DNA from: Anaeramoeba flamelloides
Lineage: Eukaryota; Metamonada; Anaeramoebidae
Direction of reading: 5' to 3'
NCBI GenBank assembly: GCA_027625915.1
Contig: JANTQA010000036.1
Location: forward strand, 12,359,001-12,423,000
Length of the DNA stretch: 64,000 bases
Program-made: the position numbers and the translations under genes
Notes under the pieces: model-generated
What the model was told of the DNA's origin: nothing
What the model saw: the letters and a program-made list of their open reading frames with translations, nothing else
Databases searched by the model: none
In this document: in pieces, positions 11,331-23,016 of the stretch
Numbering within the stretch: position 1 is the stretch's first letter
Layout: each line of letters opens with the position of its first letter

Positions 11331-11766
11331 GAGGAACTAGATAAAAATTTTTGTTAAACTATCCAGACTTTGAAGGAATTGAGCGAAATCAGAGTTTTTT
11401 TTTTTTTTGATATTCTTAAAAATTCGGGAAAATCACATTTAGGAACTTGTAGGCACTTGGGGACGATCTCTGACACTCCGTAAGAATATTCCACGATTAT
11501 TGAAAAAATCAAAAATATTCCTTTATTAATTAACAATATATAAAAAATCCATCAAGTTCAACAATTTCAAAATTAAGTATATTTACTCTTTACTTAAATA
11601 AACTATTTTTCAAAAATTTTGACTCGCTTTATAATTTTAATGGGAGTTGTTTTGAGGGTTTATTCCAGTATTCTTTTCAAAAAATATTTTCAAATTTTTC
11701 GATCAGAATCATTTTTTTTAATTTTGCAAATTTTAGTTTTGCTTTTTCAATTTCTTTTTTTTTTTT

Positions 11767-11797
<31 letters not shown>

Positions 11798-12730
11798 CTT
11801 TTTCTTTTTCTTTTTTAAAAACATCATGTGAAAAAAAGAGATCTTCGAAAAGTACAAATAATCACGAAGAAAATTGAGACTATATAATGTCTTTGAAAAT
11901 GAATTTAAATATTCATGTAAAAATCTTGTTGTTCAACTTTTTTTCAGTGAAAGTTCACTAATAAAAAATCCGTAATGTTCATTTCAAAAATTGTGACTCA
12001 CTTTTTTTTAGTTTTTGGTTTTATTTTTTTTAATTTTAAATATATCAGGCTTTTATCGATTTAGAATGACTTAAAAGTGAATTACAAATCATATTTAATT
12101 ATTAATTGTTCTTGAATACTAAAGGATATTTATTTTTTTTTTCAATTATTTATTTCAGGTGAGTCACAATTTTTGAAAAAGAGTTTAGATATAATTATAT
12201 AATAAATAATAATTCTAAATATATTTTCTAATTTGTGTTTCAAATCGGAACAGAAGAAATAATAGAAAATATTTATTGATTTTTTTGATATTTTCTTTAT
12301 ATGTAAGATAATATTTTCATATTGTCTAACAAATTCCAAGATTTTAACTATAATAAAATAATTTTAAAATGTGATAATTTACTATTATTCCCCTTATTTA
12401 ATAATTGTGAAATATAGAATTTTTGGCTTATATTTCTGAATAAGGCAAGTCTAGCACAAGGTAATCTGGTTGCAATTTATACCTTTTTTTCAATAATAAT
12501 TATAATATAATCTTTTTTTCATATTATAAGTAACATATACCCTAATATAGGATACTCTTCTATGATAAATAACTACAGGAGATTCCCCTTACATCTTTAA
12601 TAGTAATAAATCAACAAAAGAAAAAAAAAAAAAAAAATAGAAAAACATTCAGAAAATATATCAAGATAATTAAAAAAAACATATATTGTTCTTATTTTTA
12701 TTTATTTTTAACTATAAAATATTTTCATTG
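11331..12730. other. AT-rich stretch with possible LINE-derived pieces
   Basis: An open minus-strand frame (11354-11536) overlaps a more GC-rich patch at 11425-11490 containing AAGTGCCTACAAG. This recalls the AAGTGCC motifs of the LINE 3' ends. The rest is poly-T (11750-11815) and AT-rich DNA without a recognisable gene. Confidence 0.3.
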
Positions 12731-12990
12731 AAAATATTTAATTTGGACTTTATGGGCACTTTCGGATTCTTTGACTAGATTCAAAATTGATTGTTTTATC
12801 CGTAAGCATTTTGGAAATTTAAATGTAAAATGCAATGATTGGAGCTAGAAGCCAAAAAGAAATTGACATAATCATTATCAAATTTTTGATCGTTTTTGCG
12901 CTTGTAAGTAATGAAATGGTAATTGTAATTGTTAGGATCTAAATTGCCATTATTACCAAATTAAAGATCATCTTCACACAGTTTTAAAAA
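12731..12990 (-). other. region open on both strands, possible two-exon small gene
   Basis: On the minus strand, an ATG near 12978 followed by TTG|GTAATA and an acceptor GGCTTCTAG near 12852 would give a 44-codon reading frame ending near 12731. The plus strand is also open for about 40 codons over 12735-12855. Which strand, if either, is coding is unclear. Confidence 0.2.
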
Positions 12991-13169
12991 TAAGGTTTTA
13001 AATTACATCAAAGGGGAAGTTTTCAAATTATTTTAAAGGATGTAGATAAAAATTATCATCAAAAGGAGCGTTTTTGAACAAATTTAAGAAAATAACCCTT
13101 TTTGTTCAAATATTATTGGGAGAAATCCCCCCCAGATAAAACTATTCAGAAAAAAATAATTAATCCCTC

Positions 13170-13535
13170 ATTTGTTTATATTACTGGTATTTGAATAATA
13201 AATGGGAAAAAATTTTCACTCAGTTTTCTTTTTTTTTTTTCTTCCTCGCTTTCGGTCTTTTGTTGCTTTTTGAAATTGAAATTGAAATTGGATAAAATTT
13301 CAACTGATTGTCTTTTTTTCAATTCTGAAAACCGGATTTCATTTTGGATTCTTAGTTCACCCAATGTATATCATTGAACACAACACAAAAGACTGAAACA
13401 AATAAATAGAAAGTAAATTGGAATTTACTTCTTGGAAAACAATCTTTATAAAATTCAAATAAGGAAAAAGAAGTGAATTTTTTTCCCCATTTATTATTCG
13501 AATACCAGCATTTATTGCTGTATATATGTCAGTAA
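13170..13535. repeat. inverted repeat pair about 300 bp apart
   Basis: GGTATTTGAATAATAAATGGG (13180-13205) is repeated in inverted orientation near 13485-13510 with about 35 matching bases. The enclosed sequence holds minus-strand open frames rich in Lys and Glu. These may belong to a small element or to the 3' flank of the actin-like gene. Confidence 0.4.
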
Positions 13536-13700
13536 AAAGGGCTTTTTTGAGCCTTTTTTTTTTATGGGTAATAATTATTTTCACTCTCTAGTGAGTATAT
13601 TATTCATGTGGGGCAAAAAAACAAATAAATGGGAAAGTTCTTTCAACAAGATATAGAAATACTCAATAGATTTAAAAAGTATGAATTTTTTATCTGCAAA

Positions 13701-15062
13701 TTAGAGATAATCGTTGCATTTAATATGAACAAAAGAAGATCCATTTTCATTATATTCCTCCTTTGTCATCCATTTGTTTTTCATTGATTTCAGAGAAGCA
13801 AAAATTGAACCACCAATCCAAGTGGCATATTTTCTTTCTGGAATAGCATGAACCTTTACCTCTGGTGCATTTTCAACCCAAAACGATTTTACTTCTTTTT
13901 GTAATCTTTCTTGCAACCCCTCAAACAATGAAGATCCACCTGAAATTACAATATTTTGGAACATTTGTTTTTGTTTCTCTTCTGGGATGCTTATTATGCT
14001 TTGATAAATCATTTTGGGTAAGGTTGAATAACTTTTGATTCGAGTATTTTTTTCTATTTCTTTTTCATTTTCATTTTCATTTTCATTTTCATTTTCTTTT
14101 TCTTTTTCTTTTTCTTTTTCTTTTTCTTTCTCTTTCTCTTTCTCTTTCTCTTTTTCTTTTTCTCTTTCCATCTCTTGAAAATTGGAATTTATTCCTTTGC
14201 AATTGTTTGTTAACAAATTACTCATTTCCAATATTTGTTTTCGAGATCTAAAAAATAATTCAGGGGCCAAAAACCTTTCTTTTCCAAATCTTACACAACC
14301 TCCATTAAACATTTCATATTCTCTGATTTGGCTTTTGTTTTCGATCGCACTGATCGTTTCAGGAATATTGTTCGTTAAGCAATAGCTGTACTTTTCTTTC
14401 AGATCTTTCAAATAATCTAATTCAAGCCTAGTTGTAAATTGGTAACCCCTCATTGCAAGAAGTTCTTTCAAGAGTTCTGTAATACCACCCGCTTCGACAC
14501 TGCATCTCAAACAAGAATTTTTCATTATTTTTGAATCAAGAATACAGCAGCAATTTGAAGTGATTCCCAAATTGATCAAACAACCACTGGTCATACCATA
14601 GGTGCACAATTGAAGAACCTGTTGGGGTACTAAATAAAATGATGGTACCTTAAAAGTTTCAAACAGAATTTGACAAGTTTTTTCCCGATTCGCTTTTGGG
14701 TTGTCAAGCGATTCAGTCATTAAAATTGGATGCTCCGACGGGTACACCCTTATTTCGTTCTTAAAAGAGTGTTCCCACACTTCAACCATGTTGTCCCATT
14801 CCTCAATAATCCCCCTTTTAATGGGACAATAGATCGTCCTTCTCCCTTTTTTGGACAAAGCATCTTCCCCCACAAAAAGCGTTTTTGGCTGCAATTCTAA
14901 AAGAAAACGAGTTAAATTCTCTACCCTTCCTACAACGGTTGGGAAAACACATCTTGGTGCATCGTCACCAACAAATCCCAGTTTCATCGTGTCTGTACCA
15001 TTGTCAATAACTATTCCGGGTGTTTCATCCGAGTCTTCATTACTAAATTCAAAAATGTCCAT
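13701..15062 (-). CDS. divergent actin-family protein with low-complexity insert
   Basis: A 453-residue actin relative (conventional actin is 375). The start is the ATG at 15062. Phosphate loop 1 is intact (DNGTDTMKLGF at 20-30, GDDAPRCVFPTVVGR at 32-46). Subdomain-1 blocks are conserved (NPKANREKTCQILFETF at 121-137, PQQVLQLC, ERKYATWIGGSIFASL near the C-terminus). Two things are unusual. The second phosphate loop, DSGDG in actin, reads NLGITSN (164-170), losing the key Asp and Gly. The DNase-binding loop is replaced by an unrelated Leu-rich stretch (47-60). A Lys-Glu/Asn-Glu run of about 40 residues (from about 298) is inserted before the QNIVISGGSSLFEG block. It may be nucleotide-independent or slow. 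It is too actin-like for a remote ARP and too divergent for the main actin. Confidence 0.9.
   Translation of the reverse strand: MDIFEFSNEDSDETPGIVIDNGTDTMKLGFVGDDAPRCVFPTVVGRVENLTRFLLELQPKTLFVGEDALSKKGRRTIYCPIKRGIIEEWDNMVEVWEHSFKNEIRVYPSEHPILMTESLDNPKANREKTCQILFETFKVPSFYLVPQQVLQLCTYGMTSGCLINLGITSNCCCILDSKIMKNSCLRCSVEAGGITELLKELLAMRGYQFTTRLELDYLKDLKEKYSYCLTNNIPETISAIENKSQIREYEMFNGGCVRFGKERFLAPELFFRSRKQILEMSNLLTNNCKGINSNFQEMEREKEKEKEKEKEKEKEKEKEKEKENENENENENEKEIEKNTRIKSYSTLPKMIYQSIISIPEEKQKQMFQNIVISGGSSLFEGLQERLQKEVKSFWVENAPEVKVHAIPERKYATWIGGSIFASLKSMKNKWMTKEEYNENGSSFVHIKCNDYL
14060..14170. repeat. hexanucleotide repeat GAAAAT/GAAAAA within the actin-like gene
   Basis: Read on the coding (minus) strand this is a run of GAGAAA/GAAAAA units (Glu-Lys) followed by GAAAAT units (Glu-Asn). 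It is in frame with the gene. Confidence 0.9.
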
Positions 15063-15258
15063 TAAGGGAGTAATGTTATTGTTTATTTTGACAAACTTGA
15101 AATTTTTTTTGATTTAAAAAAATGAAATAATATTTCCAAAAATGAATGTCTGTTGTTAAGAAAGACAATTCTTATTCAGTAAGTTTCAAACTATTCTCAA
15201 AAAATTATATTTAAGGGTGTATCTACATTTTACCTATTTTCAGTAAAACTAGTTTATG

Positions 15259-15737
15259 CAGTGATCAAAATAATGCGTGCACAACAACTATAATCCGTGT
15301 TTCAAAATATTATCCATGCTTTTTTTTATTCTTGTTCCAAGGCAACATCCAATCTACTACCAAATAGTATACCTGAGCCCAAATCAATTTTGAAAGTAAA
15401 TGTCTGGTTATTTTCAGTAAAATTTAAATTATTCATGCAAATAGTTGTAAATTTTCATAGTATTCTGGATTTTTTTGAATCGTTTTGTTTTTTTGATTTG
15501 GTTAAAATTTTCAAAAAAATTAACTCTATTTTTTGAGATAAATTTTGCAATTTGATCCTTTTATTTTTAGAATTTATTTTTAAATAATAGAACGTTAAGA
15601 AACCAATACCATATTTTTTTCGGGTTTATTATTGGTTTCTTTGATTGGTTAATGTATAGGTTTTCTCTAACAAAAAAACACGCTTTTTATTTTAACACAC
15701 ACATTAAATTTTTTTGCACTCTTTATTTTGACAACAG
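15259..15737. mobile_element. MITE-B copy 1, Tc1/mariner-like non-autonomous element
   Basis: The left end is CAGTGATCAAAATAA. The right end is the complement of CTGTTGTCAAAATAA, followed by TA. The terminal repeats share GCGTGCA and CGTGTTTCAAAATA. About 480 bp, with no transposase. Sister copies are at 34185-34674 and 35262-35741. It lies upstream of the actin-like gene. Confidence 0.8.
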
Positions 15738-15777
15738 TACAAAATTGAATTGTTAGCATCATTTCTTTAACTAAATA

Positions 15778-15941
15778 CAGCTGTTCCAAGGTTACCATGA
15801 ATTTTTATATGAATCAAATTTTGATGCTGATATAGATTTTTCAAAAGTTGGATATGAGGATAAGAAAGCTCATATTGAAAAATCTATATCAGCATCAAAA
15901 TTTGATTCATATAAAAATTCATGGTAGCCTTGGAAAGACTG
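15778..15941. mobile_element. MITE-C copy, near-perfect palindrome with TA duplication
   Basis: A 164-bp palindrome flanked by TA on both sides. The left arm runs from CAGCTGTTCCAAGGTTACC through TGATGCTGATATAG. The right arm mirrors about 70 bp with few mismatches, which points to a recent insertion or selection for the hairpin. Confidence 0.85.
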
Positions 15942-18900
15942 TACATACTATTTTAATCAACATGAGAGTGGGATATATCCTAGAACACTATATTTAATGA
16001 TGTATTAAAAAATGGAATTCAAAAAAAATGAAAAAATTGATATACAAAAAAAAATCAAAAATTAATAATTTATTTATTGATCTTATCTTTAAAATTTGAT
16101 CCAATTACTTCTTCTTTACTTGATTTTATTTTTAATTCTTTAATCGAAAAAAATTTTTTACTATAACAATTTTTCGTTTAATTAATTTATTCCTATTTCT
16201 AAAGAATTTTATGAAACTGATTTCGAAAAACCTATTTTTATTTAATTCATCTTATTCCAGTTTTGGTTCAGAAAATCAGGATTTTTTTAATAAATTTCTC
16301 GAGAAAAATAGATTTATTAGATGTATTTGTTTGATTTTAAAAAAAATTATTTTTGATTAAATGGAAAACTCAAAATAATTCTGAATTCCATTTAAAAATT
16401 TCTCATATTTTTCTTTTTCTTTGGATACAATCTTTTGTTATAGATTTTTGATTTCAGTATTTTAATTCTTTTCTTTAATATTTTATACATTTTTCTTTGT
16501 TTTGTCTTTGTTTGATAAAAATATTGGAAATAAAAATTTTGAACTCAAATTTGGAAAAAAGGGTTTTGTTAAATAATAACAAATAGTAATGGGACGAAGA
16601 TATTTTCGTAAAAAAATAGTTTCATTTCCTTAAATCAAGAATAAAAAAAAATGAAATTAATTGGTGAAAACATAATTTGATTGTGTTTTTTTTTTTTTCA
16701 TTCTTGATTTTACCAAAGTTAATCGAAAAGGTGATCAATCTTGTTTGACTCTTGGAATAAAAGAGACTGTTTAAAACATAATACCTTCTCAAGTATATTT
16801 TATTGGATCATTTTATTTATTAATTTCAACAATTCATCATTACACATTTCTAGATTAAAAACCAAATTTAATAAAACTCAAAATGTTAATCAATCAAAAA
16901 AAAGTTCATTAAAATCGAAAAATTAAAGACTAAACTCTGAATTTATTTTAGTTCTTTTCATCAATAAAGCAGTGGATAACATTTTAGTTTCCAAGTTTCA
17001 TTATCTCATGGCACTCAAAATATTTTTTTCAGTTCCTTTGTTGCAATTAAAAATGTTAAAATATGTGAAAATGTAGATACTTTCTAAAAAATTAGAAAAA
17101 AATACGTTTAATTTGAAAATTTCAAAAATAGTCTCATAATATTATTTCAAACTCAGTCTATTGGTTTTAGAGTCAAAAGATATGATAATTTTGAAAAAAA
17201 AATATTATCATTTAAAAATGACGATTGAAAAGAAAATCCCCCCATCATGAAAAAATGAAATGAAGTTTTAGAAAAAAAATAAAGAAAGCTGAATTTAATT
17301 TTAATTATCAATTCTCTTGAAAGCGGGATAGTGTTCTTAAAGATTGAGCCTTTTTAACCACTCAAATCGTAAATATCCAATAATTGTTATTTTTTATTTT
17401 GGCTTATTCACATCATTGGTATTATTATTACAATTAGATAATATATTTTAAACCTTCAACACCTGGTTCCACCAAATAGCCATACACAACCCACCCATAT
17501 TATTTCTTTACAATTTGAATAAAATACATACGTTTAATTATAAAAGGAGGTTTTCTTCAATTATTTTATTCAAAAAATTTCAGATTTTATGATCAATGTA
17601 TAATTAGTTTGTTAATATTGATGAGTTCGATTTATTTTTTCTGAAGAAAACGTTTTTTTCAAAAAGTTTATTTCAATTTATGAGCTTTTATCTCAAATAA
17701 AAACCTATAGATTGAAATATTTTTACATTAATTCTTTAAAGATTAAGTTTATTAACATACTTATTTTTATAAAAAATTGGAAAATGGGAGGTGGGAGCTG
17801 AATAATTACAAATATGTGATTTTTTTTTTCTTTTGCAATTGTTTATGGTAAAATAAAAGAAATTAAATATCCAAAAGTACTTTTTATTATCATTTTTTTA
17901 AAAAATTTTTTTCTTTTGGGGTAATTGTTTCTTTTTGAAAAAATTTTAAAAAAAGTGAGAGATAAATAGGAAAAAATTGATACTTTTATCCTTTGTTCTG
18001 CTATTAACCTACCGAAAAAATAAGATTGAGTATTTAATTATTGATTATAAACAATCATATTAATAATTATTTTTTTAGATTATAAGATGAATTTTCCAGG
18101 TTTTATATATTTATTTATTTATTGTGAGAACGGAATAATCAAATAAAATTTATGAAAAAAAAAAGAGAAGAAAAATAATTAAAAGGATAAAGTAAAAAAA
18201 ATATTATATCATTTACATGACCAAATTAAAGATTATCGACGTCCTAAAACAGGACGAGTAAAAACACGATAGAAAGATTATTAGCAATAAACAAGATCCA
18301 TAAACCATGTTTAATTAATTGGTATTTCATGAATCCAAAATGTGGGGTACTATATACCTGAATTTGTATATTTTTTTACTATTTTAGGAATTTTTTATTT
18401 TCAATTTTTTTATTTTCATTTTTTCTTTAATACTCTAAGTAATTTTCCTGGTTTTATAAAAGTATTTTAGGGGAATTTTATATGTGTTTTTTTGTGTTTT
18501 TTTTTTCTCATATTTTTTTCTCCTATAAGAAGAAAAAAATGTCTTGTAATGTTCTTTGAATCACTAAATATATCTTTAAAATTCCAAAATAATTATTTTA
18601 ATTTTTTTGAAACTAAATAGATTTTTTATGATATAAAGTTATTTTAATACTTTGTGGTTTTATTTTTCAAGTGTGTTTTTGTAAAATTCGATTAGGTACA
18701 ATGATATTTCTGTATTCTCTAAACGAGAATATTATTTTCGAAATAAAATCTCTTCCAGATAAAATGAACCAGTTTTATTGAAGAAATAGAACAAATTCAA
18801 TGAGTTTAATTCATTATTCTTATCAAAATAAATATTAAAATTTTTAGATCAAAATCTTTTTTTTCCCATTTTCAGAATTTCTTTTTTGTTTTATTGATTT

Positions 18901-19439
18901 TTTTTTTTTTTTCTTAAAAAAGTCAATCTGAAAAAAAAAAAAAATGTTTGAAAACTCCAAAACAACTGAAAGAAAATCATGACTTGTATATTCTTTTACA
19001 TTTATAAATTTACAAGTAAAAAATCTTATTACCAACAATTTTAATTTCCCAAAGAAATTGAGAACTTTTGCACAAGACATTGCAATGAATGGGGCCCAAA
19101 AAATTTTTTTACAATTTTTTATTTTTTTTGAAATTTTATTCTTTGTTCAAGTATTTTGTTTTATGATTACCAACTCTAATCCGAAATTTATTATTTATTT
19201 TATTTCTAAACTATCGTAGTTTGGTTTATATTTAAAAAAAAAATTGAATTTTTGATTTTGGGATAGACTCATTTGGGTGAAATAGGTTTTTAATTAGGAA
19301 ATATGACTTTTGAACTTTTTTAAAAATCTGAAAAATGGGCCAAACTTTTAAAAACAATAATTCATTATATTAAATAATATACAAGTAATTTTGGTTTATA
19401 TCAATCAGATTTTTACTTCGGTTATAATTTTTAAGATAC
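15942..19439. other. gene-poor AT-rich stretch
   Basis: No recognisable gene. An open frame of about 62 codons (16735-16926, plus strand, Ser/Asn/Lys-rich, no in-frame ATG near its start) could be an exon. A block at about 18140-18310 (GAAAAATAATTAAAA, then CATTTACATGACCAAATT) recurs at about 57435-57570, so it is a dispersed repeat. Poly-T and poly-A runs are common. Confidence 0.3.
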
Positions 19440-19750
19440 TGTATAATTTTTTCTTATCAGATCCATAATTGTAAGATGGTATGTCAAAACCACAACACGA
19501 CCATTACCAACAAGACTTGATTTTTCAGAGGTTTTTATTGTAAACTAGACAAACTTGTCTTTGAACAAAAATGGTTTGGTTCAGGTTTTCGCTACCAATT
19601 TACAATTATGGATCTGATCAGAAAAAATTACCAATTCTAAAAATTTTCGACATTTTATAGTTCTTCTTAGATCTAAATCGATAAAGAGTCTATTTCATCA
19701 ATGTTTTAATTTGTAAAACCCCCAAAGTGGCTTTCTTTTAGATAACCCTT
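19440..19750. mobile_element. degraded MITE-E relative
   Basis: It contains an internal inverted repeat (ATCAGATCCATAATTGTAA near 19458, mirrored near 19600). It shares AGAGGTTTTTATTG, AAACTAGACAA and the right-arm block CATCAATGTTTTAATTTGTAA with the element at 8680-9036. Confidence 0.55.
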
Positions 19751-20440
19751 AAAGGGGATGAATAATTTCACAAATGCTTTCTTATTCCCAAGCGATGTTA
19801 TCACTAATTATAAAGATTGATTGGGAAAATTTGTTTGGTTCTTTTTATTCTTCTTTTTCTCAGACTTTGGTATGTTTAGAAAACACAACTTGAGTTTAAA
19901 GAGTTTTTGTTGAATCGATAATCAATAAGAAGGAAAATTCATCAACCTTTTTTTCGTTTATTGAACTTGAAAGGTAATAACCCCATTTTTAAAAAACACA
20001 CCTATTATAGATTCAAGTACAATTTTTTGAAAAGGTTGCCATTTGTTTGATCACTTATTCGTAGGGAATTTTCATTTTGTATCAAAAGAAAAAATAAAAT
20101 TATAATTTGCTTTAATTTATAATTCAAATTCAGTAATTATTTTGGAATAATAAGTTCTTCCCTCATAAAGATCTTTAATTCTCTGTCGAGTTTTGATTTC
20201 ATCAAAATTTACCACTGAAAGATTGGGGGGGTTGCCAAAGAATTAAAGAGTATCTCTTCTTCAAAACAATCTTGAGATCTGAAAAAGTTGAATAAAGAGA
20301 ACAAATTTCATAGCGCAACATCGAAAAAAACTTGTTAAAAAAATTCACCAAGAAAAAACAAAAAAGAAAAGAGCAAAAAGAGCAAAAATGATGTTAACAT
20401 GAGTTTTGTGAAATCTCAAAGACTTGTTTTATTTTTAATT

Positions 20441-20701
20441 TCAATGAACGAATTCTTCTTCAAATTCTTCATCTGTTTCAATTTCTGTTCCAATTTCTTT
20501 TTGTGATATTGAATTGTCGTTTGAATTATTTGAAAAGGGAAGATTATTATCTGGATCGTCTATGAAGTTTGAGTCAGAGATATTTGTCAAGTCTGTGATT
20601 TCTTGTTCAGAATTTGAAGGATCAATGGTTTGATTTAATTTCTTTTTTTCTTTCCTTTGTTTTTGGTTTTTTTTTTTACAACAAGACACAAAAATTCCCA
20701 T
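20441..20701 (-). CDS. small acidic protein with predicted N-myristoylation/palmitoylation anchor
   Basis: 86 residues from the only ATG, at 20701 (the codon before it is TTG). The N-terminus is MGIFVSCCKKK: Gly2 and Ser6 fit an N-myristoylation signal. Cys7-Cys8 would be available for palmitoylation, and the Lys/Arg-rich residues 9-22 would add electrostatic membrane binding. The remainder is Ser/Asn/Asp-rich and ends in a very acidic tail (TDEEFEEEFVH). There is no folded domain or family that I recognise. A membrane-tethered adaptor or signalling peptide is an inference. It stands alone; the nearest confident genes are several kb away. It might be the first exon of something longer, but it ends in a normal stop. 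Confidence 0.55.
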   Translation of the reverse strand: MGIFVSCCKKKNQKQRKEKKKLNQTIDPSNSEQEITDLTNISDSNFIDDPDNNLPFSNNSNDNSISQKEIGTEIETDEEFEEEFVH

Positions 20702-21713
20702 CAAAAAAGATCAAAAGAAACAAATTATTAAAAAATGATTTGTAAGTATCAGTTTTGAGGAATTGATTATTTAGGTCAAATACTGTTCTCTTTAGGATTT
20801 CTTATTAGGAATAATACTTGAATAATTTTGGTTTCTTTATGTTATTTTAAGGACTCCCAAAAATAAACCACTTTGTGAGGTGTATAGTTCAAAACATTAG
20901 AGAAAAAGACTTGTTTGTCTCTTGGGATCTAAGAAGAAAAATTAAATTTCAAGGTCTTGTTTATTTTGAATTTTGTTCATCAAAAATCTTAATCGTTAAC
21001 TGGCCACGAAAACATTAACTAAATGATTTTTTTTTCTAAGGCAAGTATTATCTAAATTATTTTTTCAAAAATTCGACTAATATGTCCTTACGAACCAAAA
21101 AACACTCAAAATGAAAAACTGATCAAATACTTTCCATTAATACAATTAAAAAAACAAAATGATAAAATAAAAATAAATAAAGTTTCAATTTAGCTTTTTC
21201 TTGAAAACATTTTTGGCCAAAATCCTTGATTTCAACCTTGAAATTATGTATATTTTTAGATACACTATCTTGTTTTAACTCATTTACAAAAACAAATTCT
21301 AAATTATGGGAATTTTCTTTTCACAAAAGGCACTAATTTGGTCCTCAAATGTTTTTTTTAGTTTTAAATGGTAAAATAAAAAAAAAGTTAAACTAAAAGG
21401 ATAAACTTTCTGGAAAAGCATTCTAATTTAATATATTAACTTATTCTTTTATTTAAAACTTTTTTCAACCCAAATTTTTCAAAAAAAAATAAAAAAGTGC
21501 ACACTAATTCCAAAAAATATTTTCGATATTCAAAAGTTGAGAGTGTTTTTATTCTAAAAAAAATTATCACCGTGGTTAATTGAATTAAGTTATGAACTTA
21601 ATTTCGAAAAATATTAATCAGAAAAAAATAGTGCTTAATTTTATTAAGGACATATTATAAATATTAATGGAGTCGTTTTTTCTGGTTTTATCCCAAATTT
21701 GTATAAAACAATA
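20702..21713. other. AT-rich non-coding stretch
   Basis: Near 20920-20945 there is a faint match to the MITE-E arm (TCTTGGGATCTAAGAAG). Otherwise AT-rich, with nothing recognised. Confidence 0.4.
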
Positions 21714-22884
21714 GAGGTTTTGATGATAACATATATTATCATGATATTAGCAATAAACCCGCGAAATGTGAATATCGCGATTAGTTCAACTTTATCGCGA
21801 TGTTCAACATTATTGCGATATTCAACATTATCGCGAAAAAATAAAAAATTATTATTTTCATTTTTAAAAAAAATCTCTAGTCTTTTACAAGACATTCCCC
21901 TTTAATAAATTGTTGAAAGTGTTTATAAGGGTTCTGAACTGTCTTCAAGTGTTTGAAAGTTTTGAAAAACAGAAAACTTTTATAAAGAGAATAAGTTTGG
22001 TTTGTTGTGGAAATGCAAAATTTTTTTCTTTTCATTTTTTTTTAACAAAATATAAAATCTCGTAAACAAATTTTATGAGCAAACTAATAATTATCCATTC
22101 CAACAATACGCTTGAATATAAGACAGATGTGTTATCTTACAATAGAGTTGTTACCTTCACAATTTCAATAACCAAATAGAATAAAGAAATATTTTCCTTC
22201 TTATTGGTGATCGGTCAAACAATAAACTCTAAGTTCTCATTGTGTTTTCTGTCCAATATAAAGATGCCCAAAGAAGAAAAAGAACAAGAAGACAAGTCTT
22301 GTATAAAAAATCTTAATAATTGGTGATAATCTGGCAAAGGTGTTGTGAAAGCTTTTGAAAAGTTAACCAACCCCTTTTAGCTTTCTGAGAATAATGAAAA
22401 TGTTGTAACACAAGAACACATTCTTTAAAGAACAGATGAAGGGTTGGTTGTTTTAGAATCTCTTTTTATTCAAGGCAATTTACAACACCATGGTTAACTG
22501 AAAAAAATATTTATTTCTCTTTCGTTCTTATTATTGTTGATCTAAAAGGATCGATAGGTTTAATAACTTAATAAAATGAAAGCACAATAAAAATCTTGAA
22601 CTAATCCTTGATCAATTCAAGTATCTCATTTGTTGTTTTTCCAAAGAATAACTTTTTTTCACCGAATCTATTTTTTGATCAAAAAAATTTTTTGTTTAAA
22701 TATTTCTCAATTAGCCCAAAATCCCATCAACTGTTATATCATTATTTCCATCAAATCGCGATATTTTGGCATTTATTGTAATTTTATTGAATATCTTAAT
22801 TTGTTATATTATTGCCATTTGATGGAAATTATCGCGATTTTTGTAACTTTATCGTGAATTATAGCATGTTATCATCAAAACCTC
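21714..22884 (+). mobile_element. 1.17-kb inverted-repeat DNA element with TATCGCGA boxes and relict coding frame
   Basis: The ends GAGGTTTTGATGATAACAT (left) and its mirror near 22860-22884 are flanked by TA. Inside each end lie clustered TCGCGA palindromes: 21774, 21793 and 21828 on the left with a variant at 21812, and 22758 and 22830 on the right. The core carries a single frame (about 22076-22500 and 22630-22857) whose translation has balanced composition, for example MPKEEKEQEDKSC and RTDEGLVVLESLF. Stops at several points break it. Either it is a decayed element gene or some stops lie in introns; one TAG coincides with a good CCCCTTTTAG acceptor. I do not recognise a transposase family. 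Confidence 0.55.
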
Positions 22885-22985
22885 TAATAATATCATAAGT
22901 ATAAATTTTTTTTTTGTTTTCATTACAACACATTTTACTAGTGTGAGTAACGTGTTAAATCCATTTGTCTGATATACATACATAC

Positions 22986-23016
<31 letters not shown>

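Noticed and set aside
11619-11831. 70-codon plus-strand frame ending in poly-Phe
   Set aside because: It is an artefact of a long T run without protein-like composition.
15297-15536. 79-codon frame, and a similar one at 34133-34348
   Set aside because: Both lie largely within non-autonomous MITE-B copies. The similarity of their translations comes from the shared element.
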